NCBI GenBank assembly: GCA_964035015.1 | Contig: OZ035997.1 | Location: 22,326,495-22,390,494, forward strand | Direction of reading: 5' to 3' | Length of the DNA: 64,000 nucleotides | DNA from: Corallium rubrum | Lineage: Eukaryota > Cnidaria > Anthozoa > Scleralcyonacea > Coralliidae | Shown: one piece after another, positions 24,901 through 64,000 of the stretch | Position numbering within the stretch: position 1 is the stretch's first letter | Layout of the letters: the number at the start of each line of letters is the position of its first letter | Notes under the pieces: generated by a model | The model's database searches: none | What the model was told of the DNA's origin: nothing | The model's input: only the letters and a program-made list of their open reading frames with translations | Program-made: the position numbers and the translations under genes

Positions 24901-27860
24901 TAATTATTTTCTTCTAATCTTTATTACAAATGTAAAAATCTGTGAATTTTGGCAAAATAAAGTGAACTGAAGCAAAATTTATAAATTGAATTAATTACAT
25001 AATTATTAGTATGTAAATTGGGAAATCACCAAGGCATGTACAGAAGAAATCTACTAGAAATGTAATGCTAAATTTAATGATGGTGATAAGGTTGGTCATT
25101 TTTGACACAGAATTAGTTCAATGGCTTTGACTAATTAATCAGACAATTAGAGTAATGATCAGCCAAGTACTGATTAATTGAATCTGCTACTTAGTCGTTA
25201 TTTGTAGTTACCAATAACAATACATGTACAATCAGCTCGTCTACATGAAGTTGAGATGACCAACCAGAACTAGGCAGCAAACTATTTAATGCTAATAAGA
25301 AACTTGGAACACCAGCATGCAATCTGTCATTGACTTTATGTACAGTACCTTTATGATTCTTTGCAGGCAGTTTCTCACAGCATCTGATGGACTAAAGAAA
25401 ACAATAAAAAACACTTACATGTATTCAGGAATTTCATTTGAAGCTGGCAACAGGCAAACTTCAGTGGTTACTTTTCAAATCATAGCCACCTACATGTATC
25501 ATGTGGCGTTTCAGGTTTTTATGAAAGAGTCTGGAGAATGAAATTGATGACCCAGCTAGGGGGGTCCTGGGGCATGCCCTCCTCCCCCCTGGGAAATTTT
25601 GAAGCTCTCAAATGCCATTTCCAGCCATTTCAGAGGTTAAAAAATACCATACAACTAAATTGTATATGATGCATTTTATCTTAGAATAAATCACTACACT
25701 TCAAGGTTGTCTGCATTTGGCTGCCACATTGAATTCTACAGCGCTGGAGTCTGGTAATGGTAGATCCCAGACTCCAGCGTGCTGTAGAATTCAATATCGT
25801 GGCCAATGTGTAAATTTTAGATTTAGCTGCTGGTGACGAAGAGCAAGTTTACTTCGAACATTTTCACACAAAACAGGTTTCAAAACACATGGGGAATTTA
25901 AAATCATTCATTGATTATTTATTTATCCAGTGAATTGAGAAACACCACTGTCAGGTGTTGGTTTAGCTGCCTACTTTTTCAACCCTGGTTTAATAGCAGT
26001 CCTTGCAGTGGCGGATTAAGGCGAGTGCACTTTGGGCAAGTGCCAAAGGCCCTGCACTTTTTTTTTTCTTGGGGGGGGGGTGGGGTGTGTGGGGGGGTGG
26101 TGTTACAGATTTTTGGGCCACATGGCCACACATTTTTGTGGGGACATACTGTATCATGTATACATGCAGCACAGCACAGGCCCCATGTTTTAACACAATG
26201 CTCACATAATCAAATCAATTGACTTTGTCCTGTTGACTTGACATGTAATCATTTTCCAACAAAATTCTTTAACATCGATACCTGACCGCATATGATGCAG
26301 GCTACGTTGCTATTCACATTTTTTTGGGTAATTTTCACAGATTTTTCTAGTTCAAATGCAAAGTTCCCCATTATGACAAACCTCTTGTTTCCTGGCTTGG
26401 AAGATGGGAAACCCCAGATGACGCAGGTTTTAAAATGGTCCCTTTTTGGAGCAGCAGAAAAACAAGGTGAATAGCCAAAACATGTGTGCATATAGTGCAG
26501 GAGAAGAATTCAGTGGATTTATATAGTACTTTTTAGTTACTAACATGAACTACACAACAACAAAATATTTTGTTGACCTGAATCAATGAAAATTGACACA
26601 CCCTTAGCTAGATGCGTGGTTGAGAGGGAAAACCATGAGAGGGAAACACAATTAACCAGTGTTCAATTCCAATAATCACTTCAACACAAAACTAGCATAA
26701 ACTACAGTGTAAATGGCTTTTACTGTATGGGGACTATGGCCTAAAGCAAAGCATCAGTAAGAATACGTTTATACATAGGAGGTACATATGCCTTTCATTA
26801 TCATACGCCGGGTAGAAATAATGTAAGTCTGGGCAAGTATAAACACTGAGCAAATAACAGACAAGTGATCGAGAAGTGTATATAATTCAATAAAATGACT
26901 GTGGACCGTGGCAAAGATTTTCAACTAGAACATTTTCTCAACTCGATCACAAACAAGATTTGTATTTCCGAAAGACCAGAATATGACGCCATTATTTACA
27001 ATCTCCCCCATTATATATGTCGAACCAACGTTCTATTAGAAATTACCATGATATCGTTTAAAAATAAATAGTTGATAGAAATTCCACAAAGGTTCGATGG
27101 AAAATATGAAAGCATTGAGTAAAAGAAATGAAACTAAACGTCTTTCTTTGGTTTTTGTTTCATCAACATAACCATGGAAATCGAGAAGGAACAAGGATCA
27201 AAAGAGCGGCTCACGCTTTCATTGCCTTTTTTATAACAAACAAAGCGGCGTATAAGGAATGAAGAGACCTTATTGCATAGGGGAAAAAATTATCATAAAT
27301 TTCACTGCACTCACTATCCAGACATAACTGACCATGAATCACTTCATAGTTCTACAATGATAGCTTCTTCTAAGAATATTTAGCTTTTGAAAGAACGAAT
27401 CAACTATCAGCCATTCGCTTTTGGAATAATGAACCATCTTTGTACTGGATATCGATTGAAAAAATATATTTATGAATTTATTTTCATTTCTATAATATAT
27501 GGTTATATAAAATATATATAACTATGGAGATGAATGAGTTAAGAAATTGACTTGCACAGTAAACAGATATTAAACTAAAAGATGAGATAGAAAAGAACAG
27601 CTTAACAGAACTCATTACCTTGGAACTGATGTACACGCGTCACACACTGTCGGGGAATCTAATCGTTGGTTGAAAAGTAAACGTAAAAGGCAAATTAAAC
27701 TTAAGATTTACGAGGAAATTCAACAATATTGAATAGTGATAAAGTTCCAATATAATACCGTACCATCTAGTAAAGAAGAGTCGAATTGGCAAGCTTGATC
27801 TTGAGTTTCAACTCGAGGTTTAACTGGAGTGTCGGCGTTGTTGCTATTCGACGCCATCAT
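4228..27860 (-). CDS. Kruppel-like factor (KLF) transcription factor gene, multi-exon
   Basis: The rebuilt coding exons on the minus strand are 27764-27860, 13042-13107, 8985-9157, 8458-8520 and 4228-4507. Every listed junction is GT/AG, and the phases agree from 13107 to the stop. The first exon ends in phase 1 while 13107 starts in phase 0, so at least one exon is missing between them. A 17-nt candidate at 15339-15355 (phase 1 to 0) would fit but has a weak acceptor. The protein has a short N-terminus, an acidic/Ser-rich middle, a basic stretch (KTRKR) and three C2H2 fingers at the C-terminus with the TGEKPYKC linker, which is the KLF layout. The family binds GC/CACCC boxes in the nucleus. 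The last finger ends SLHMKRH, closest in form to the KLF5/6/7 type, but I do not assign an orthologue. The introns hold a Penelope element and the 6.2-kb minisatellite. Linking 27764-27860 to this gene is inference. Confidence 0.8.
4663..4701 (-). ncRNA. Hammerhead-ribozyme-like motif in Penelope left (inverted) arm
   Basis: This is the mirror copy of the motif at 6835-6873, on the minus strand, with the same core, stem II and stem I bases. Confidence 0.6.
4777..6723 (+). CDS. Penelope-like reverse transcriptase with GIY-YIG endonuclease, 5'-truncated
   Basis: The 648 codons form one open frame. RT motif A is [12 protein letters not shown] (Asp about residue 238), motif B is [16 protein letters not shown], and motif C is YVDD (Asp 340 and 341). 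The C-terminal GIY-YIG endonuclease begins [20 protein letters not shown] (Tyr about 558). This RT-then-GIY-YIG order is specific to Penelope-like elements. The frame opens at GTG with no good ATG; its first residues, [10 protein letters not shown], correspond to an internal position in full-length relatives. The N-terminal part is therefore missing, exactly where the inverted arm joins. The catalytic motifs look intact, so loss seems limited to the 5' end. Confidence 0.9.
   Translation: MIGLNFSIPPKKLNYCDVLIPFELLYRKLQNESISQSSGHNKDSIKTKLKDIIALTGYRTYSPPKSAFSDEEFKVLKKLKDDKDIIIVKPDKGNGVVILDKVDYHNKMEELLRDTSKFVPLNDDPVKTTMKRETKVRTFLRNLKKTNVITDEQFKNLAPTGSRPGILYGLPKIHKIDIPLRPILSAIGTHSYNLAKFLVSFLHPLSLGSYLISNSFSFIQELVSLNLNSDQLIMASFDVKSLFTNIPLDETIQIILDQLFLTNHLHQGFSRKQFEELLNLAVKNCHFLFNGKFYQQIDGVAMGSPLGPLFANIFLSHHEKRWLDNCPKEYKPVFYRRYVDDSFILFKSRNHIERFLNYLNAQHPNIKFTCEIETDKTLSFLDITVRRSDNSFITSVYRKPTFTGLFTNFESFLPIIYKRGLIYTLLFRYFNICSSYIIFQEELSKFKNLLLHNGYPERFLDQCFRICLNKIFDPPVKPLTAPKLQFSLILPFTGNHGLQIRQQLLKLLSSSYPHISLRIVFRPVCRISSFFRFKDRIPMRLRSNVVYKFTCQSCSALYIGKTCRHLHTRVCEHMGISAYTGNEIPFPSQSSSVLTHTKKTGHPISFEDFSILSTGNSQFEVLLKESLLISKTNPSLNANISSFPLALF
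6835..6873 (+). ncRNA. Hammerhead-ribozyme-like motif in Penelope right arm
   Basis: Stem I strand ACT (6835-6837), core CTGATGA, one extra base, stem II GTTACT/AGTGAC with loop CGTGT, GAAA at 6863-6866, CGTT, and stem I partner AGT. ACGT next to GAAA is self-complementary and could form stem III between two copies. A reversed copy lies at 4663-4701. Confidence 0.65.
7150..7290. repeat. Dispersed repeat, unoccupied copy
   Basis: It closely matches 59421-59830 outside the 305-bp MITE there (CAATCAGATTTT, AAACGTTTCACAGTGGAGAT, GCACAGCCCTAATGTTACT). It therefore gives the empty-site sequence for that insertion. Confidence 0.65.
7600..8092 (+). mobile_element. 3' end of a CR1/L2-like LINE
   Basis: A 77-codon frame (7622-7855) reads [20 protein letters not shown] and [18 protein letters not shown]. 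This is the usual C-terminal tail of non-LTR reverse transcriptases. A 3' UTR with CAATTGGGGCAATGCCCTG and a short AAATA tail (8070-8092) follow. The element is 5'-truncated, as is usual. The region 33740-33970 shares the 3' UTR. Confidence 0.75.
8458..8520 (-). CDS. KLF internal exon (acidic segment)
   Basis: This 63-nt exon lies between acceptor TTTTATCCAG and donor GGGTAAGT. It encodes [20 protein letters not shown], a Glu-rich segment upstream of the fingers. It enters with one base and leaves with two, matching the exons on both sides (8985-9157 and 4228-4507). Confidence 0.8.
8702..8775 (-). repeat. tRNA-derived SINE head or tRNA pseudogene
   Basis: The minus strand has A box TAGCTCAGTTGGTAGAGCA and B box GGTTTCGAATCC with a possible AGT anticodon. 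The T stem and acceptor do not pair well, so it is not a functional tRNA gene. Confidence 0.55.
8985..9157 (-). CDS. KLF internal exon (Ser/Asp-rich regulatory segment)
   Basis: This 173-nt exon lies between acceptor TTTGTATTTAG and donor GTAAGT. Its 57 codons are Ser/Thr/Val/Asp rich and include [12 protein letters not shown] near the end. It starts in phase 0 and ends in phase 2, joining cleanly to 8458-8520. No known domain is visible; such low-complexity regions are usual N-terminal to KLF fingers. Confidence 0.75.
9284..9540 (+). repeat. 5S-derived SINE copy 2 (head truncated) with ATT tail
   Basis: It begins GAATGACC (end of the 5S part), then CTGTGCTTCGAGGGTTTTTC and a body ending GTATGGCGGCTGCC..., shared in reverse with 12735-12985. 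A (TTA)n stretch follows at 9500-9530. Confidence 0.6.
9656..9945 (+). repeat. Compound microsatellite (ATTACT)n-(ATTATC)n-(ATT)n
   Basis: Three related hexamer/trimer blocks lie in order: ATTACT to about 9828, ATTATC to about 9888, then ATT. All poly-Tyr, poly-Leu and poly-Asn ORFs here are products of the repeat. Confidence 0.95.
10131..10363 (+). repeat. 116-bp direct tandem duplication
   Basis: Two units, starting ATTATGACTTGTCA at 10131 and 10247, differ at very few positions. This implies a recent duplication. Confidence 0.85.
10364..10985. other. No gene seen
   Basis: Overlapping ORFs at 10489-10764 (plus) and 10521-10889 (minus) cover the same DNA. They carry no recognisable motif. 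Confidence 0.4.
10990..11095. repeat. Fold-back family B, copy 1
   Basis: Ends read CTAAAACAATTAGTCACCTC and GTGACTAATTGTTAA. A second copy is at 32585-32692. Confidence 0.55.
11096..12018. other. No gene seen
   Basis: 11700-11810 shares GAGATATGGAAGAGTTAT-type sequence with 56100-56200 (a dispersed repeat). Nothing else was recognised. Confidence 0.35.
12019..12340. mobile_element. MITE with long terminal inverted repeats
   Basis: AGTCGTGGCAATAGAAGCGT at the left is mirrored by ACGCTTCTATTGCCACGACT at the right. The arms run for about 75 bp with mismatches. Confidence 0.65.
12490..12651 (+). repeat. Pentanucleotide microsatellite (CAATG)n / (CAATA)n
   Basis: About 30 five-base units, with CAATA variants at both edges and CAATG in the middle. 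Frames encoding MQCNA or CIALH are repeat products. It abuts the 3' tail of the SINE at 12735-12985. Confidence 0.95.
12735..12985 (-). repeat. 5S-derived SINE copy 3
   Basis: The minus strand carries TTAGTACTTGGATGGGTGAC, 19 of 20 identical to 5S rRNA as I recall it, then CTGTGCTTCGAGGGTTTTTC and the family body. The 3' side (12655-12734) looks like a LINE-type tail running into the CAATG array. Confidence 0.7.
13042..13107 (-). CDS. KLF internal exon (acidic)
   Basis: This 66-nt, phase 0-0 exon lies between acceptor TTTATTGCAG and donor GTACGA. It encodes 22 acidic/aromatic residues beginning YENESYDD. It fits in frame with 8985-9157. Repeat fragments flank it on both sides (5S-derived SINE at 12735-12985, Penelope tail fragment at 13199-13255). 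Confidence 0.65.
13199..13255 (-). repeat. Penelope tail fragment
   Basis: It closely matches the tail next to 14265-14360 and, inverted, 30569-30612 (GTAGTGTGCT, TAGGCAGTGTTGAAA). No arms are present. Confidence 0.55.
13528..13553 (+). repeat. Poly-G tract after (GT)n
   Basis: GTGTGTGTGTG runs into over 20 G. The following 13555-13680 is GC-rich DNA (AGAGGGGGGCAAGG) of a dispersed repeat type. Confidence 0.8.
13991..14045. repeat. Short palindrome
   Basis: ACAGCGGGGTA and TACCCCGCTGT are inverted across 10 bp. A second pair (CTCGAATACC, GGATATTCGAG) overlaps them. Confidence 0.6.
14265..14515. mobile_element. Penelope-derived fold-back element with two hammerhead-like motifs
   Basis: Arms 14371-14430 and about 14439-14499 are inverted copies. 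Tail sequence to the left (GTAATAAAAGTAGCGTGCTG...) matches the tail of the insertion at 30391-30612 and a lone fragment at 13199-13255. Motifs lie at 14396-14429 (minus) and 14440-14473 (plus): TCT-CTGACGA, stem II GGGC/GCTC, GAAACGTT, AGA. Confidence 0.7.
14590..15640. other. Mostly unassigned intronic DNA
   Basis: It begins after a poly-C tract (14564-14583). The only candidate feature is a 17-nt KLF exon at 15339-15355 (minus; VFVVTQ), which satisfies phase but has a poor acceptor. Confidence 0.3.
15645..15725 (+). repeat. Dispersed repeat, copy 1 of 2
   Basis: CGAGATTAGCACCCTCACCG and neighbours recur at 55372-55455 in the same orientation. Confidence 0.7.
15794..15962. repeat. Perfect-looking fold-back with duplicated core
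   Basis: GGGGAATTCGATGAAATATT on the left is mirrored near 15930-15945. Inside, GGTATGATATATCCCGTATA is present once forward and twice inverted. Confidence 0.7.
16444..22663 (-). repeat. 6.2-kb minisatellite of 17-bp units
   Basis: About 365 units of CAATAAACACCTCCCTC (plus strand), with recurrent variants CCCTCTC, TCTCTC, CATAAACACCTCCGTC and AACCCTCTC. The minus strand has no stop in any frame. Because 17 is not a multiple of three, all three frames encode the same 17-residue cycle ([17 protein letters not shown]), giving overlapping frames up to 592 codons. I see no splice, start or codon evidence that it is translated. Longer blocks of units recur (for example near 17200, 18540 and 21350). 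A 24-base poly-C interrupts it at 17358-17381. It lies in a KLF intron. Confidence 0.95.
22999..23601. mobile_element. Non-autonomous TA-inserting element (Tc1/mariner-like MITE)
   Basis: Ends are CTGTATTTTTTTGGGTGATA at the left and ATCTCCCAGAAAATACGG at the right, inverted with mismatches and flanked by TA. A second inverted pair lies inside (about 23125-23250 and 23305-23413). The paralogous sequence at 23811-23900 lacks the insertion. Confidence 0.75.
23604..24388. other. Duplicated intronic DNA, no gene seen
   Basis: 22975-22996 plus 23604-23690 is a diverged copy of 23805-23900. No exon was recognised. Confidence 0.5.
24389..24510 (+). repeat. Degenerate ~30-bp tandem repeat
   Basis: GTGAGACCTTACATTACTG-type units recur about four times with substitutions. 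Confidence 0.65.
24511..25716. other. No gene seen
   Basis: AT-rich. ORFs at 24600-24842 and 25317-25541 show no recognisable motif or splice context. Confidence 0.4.
25717..25806. repeat. Hairpin repeat
   Basis: TTGAATTCTACAGCGCTGGA and its inverse (TCCAGCGTGCTGTAGAATTC) flank a short loop. Confidence 0.7.
26005..26190 (+). repeat. hAT-like fragment with poly-G tract
   Basis: It begins CAGTGGCGGATTAAGGC, the style of a hAT terminal inverted repeat, and contains a G-rich run at 26071-26099. The matching right-end type (TTTAATCCGCCTCTGA) is seen at 31560-31576 in another copy. Confidence 0.45.
26191..27763. other. No gene seen
   Basis: Intronic or 5' DNA of the KLF gene. Nothing supported beyond short shadow ORFs. 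Confidence 0.35.
27764..27860 (-). CDS. First coding exon, probably of the KLF gene
   Basis: The exon opens with two consecutive ATGs (27860-27858 and 27857-27855), giving [15 protein letters not shown] and ending CQFDSSLLD. The donor GATG|GTACGG leaves phase 1. The short acidic/hydrophobic end could be an activation motif. Assignment to the KLF gene rests on strand, position and character, since the intermediate exon was not found with certainty. The stop of the presumed AGK last exon lies about 175 bp upstream. Confidence 0.55.
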
Positions 27861-28034
27861 TTATTACTTGTCCTTGTTAATTTCACTGACCCAAACAAAG
27901 CCGCAGAGAAAACCACGCCCAAACATTGCTCATTATAACCAGGGCAGGGTGGGTAAAACGCAAAGAGAAAGAGAAAGAGGAAAACTGTTCTTGCTGTTAC
28001 TTGTTCATATATAAGGTACGAAAAACACATAAAG

Positions 28035-63252
<35,218 letters not shown>

Positions 63253-63893
63253 CTGTATGATAAACGCAAGTTTAGAATGATTACATTTGGTTTCTTTACT
63301 GTAGCAGCCAATGCAACATAACAATTATTAGTATGTATCAGGATTGGAAGCTCAGTTTTACTGATTAGAAATTCAATTTTCAAATTTCAATTTTTATTAA
63401 TATTAATATTAACAGTTAATACAATTAAAAGGAATTAAAAGAATATATTTTCTAATGGTCTAAATTGAAACGTAGCTGTTCCACTAACAAAATCAAGTCC
63501 TATAGTTAATCGAAGACAAATTTGATGTTGGGTTCGGTTGGTTTATTAGTTGACCATGAAACGGTTATACCTTTCCTAGACAGTGTTATGGATAAAGCGA
63601 AGTGAAAAGGTTGTGAACTGCCAGAATATTTAGCAACAAAATGCTGACGTTTCGTGCTGAAAATCTTGGCAGTCTACCACCCTTTCAAAGATAATTGTAT
63701 AATAATCCGACAACGTTCACTGACTAAACTAGTTGTTCTAAGCTTTGGTTGTTCACGTCTTCAGCATATAATAAATTGGAACAAATTTCGAGCCCTGCGC
63801 ATTTCAATTCTGACGCATGAAAACATACATAACAGTTTAAAAAGTTCATATGCATCTTTATTTTTAAATGTATCAATGGACTACTAAATTTTG
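63253..63893. other. No gene seen
   Basis: AT-rich AGK intron DNA. Short ORFs only. Confidence 0.4.
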
Positions 63894-64000
63894 ATTTTGA
63901 TTTAACAAGAAATAACAGAATCCCCAACCATTACACAAGGACCAACAATAATCTGCATTTACCTAAAGCCAACACAAATTGGGGAAAACAAAAACTACTT
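63894..64000 (+). mobile_element. LINE reverse-transcriptase C-terminal fragment running off the window
   Basis: One frame reads RIPNHYTRTNNNLHLPKANT then NWGKQKL, typical of the region just after the RT domain in CR1/jockey-like LINEs (YNTR...LHLP...T.WGKQ). Confidence 0.6.

Noticed and set aside
24600..26491. Several 60-100-codon ORFs
   Set aside because: No motif, no splice context, and overlap with poly-G or repeat DNA.

Overview
This window reads as nuclear DNA of an animal, most likely an anthozoan cnidarian such as a stony coral. The evidence is spliced metazoan genes with small exons, AT-rich DNA, GIY-YIG Penelope-like retroelements, CR1/L2-like LINE tails, 5S- and tRNA-derived SINEs, and many fold-back MITEs. 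No bacterial-style operon, CRISPR array or intact rRNA gene was seen.

Two host genes, both on the minus strand, could be rebuilt exon by exon from splice sites and reading phase. (1) A Kruppel-like factor (KLF): first coding exon 27764-27860, then 13042-13107, 8985-9157, 8458-8520, and a three-zinc-finger last exon 4228-4507. (2) An acylglycerol kinase-like gene (AGK, diacylglycerol-kinase fold): exons from 63252 down to 33518 and probably a last exon 28035-28118. Its 5' exons, including the GGDG motif, lie beyond position 64000. The two genes lie head to tail, with about 175 bp between the probable AGK stop and the KLF ATG.

Most of the rest is mobile or repeated DNA inside the introns. KLF introns hold a Penelope-like element with inverted terminal arms (4570-7003), a LINE 3' end (7600-8092), several microsatellites, and a 6.2-kb minisatellite of about 365 17-bp units (16444-22663). 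The roughly 15-kb AGK intron 33692-49092 holds two large DNA transposons. One (35213-42986) has a seven-exon gene for a ~1602-aa protein with an XPG/PIN-like signature and a C-terminal CXC cysteine cluster; it resembles the Academ superfamily. The other (43374-49045) is an ISL2EU-type element. Its ~1.2-kb terminal inverted repeats start two convergent genes, a THAP-DDE transposase and a SWIM-YqaJ nuclease, which share promoter, start codon and first 23 codons. Later AGK introns carry a palindromic tandem array of tRNA-derived SINEs (51444-53035), nested MITEs (57497-58085, 59507-59811, 61091-61855), a Penelope remnant (60030-60345) and a CCAA-rich simple repeat (62694-63160).

The most striking signal outside the genes is a hammerhead-ribozyme-like motif. 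It recurs in five Penelope-derived loci, and its stems I and II change sequence between families while staying paired.
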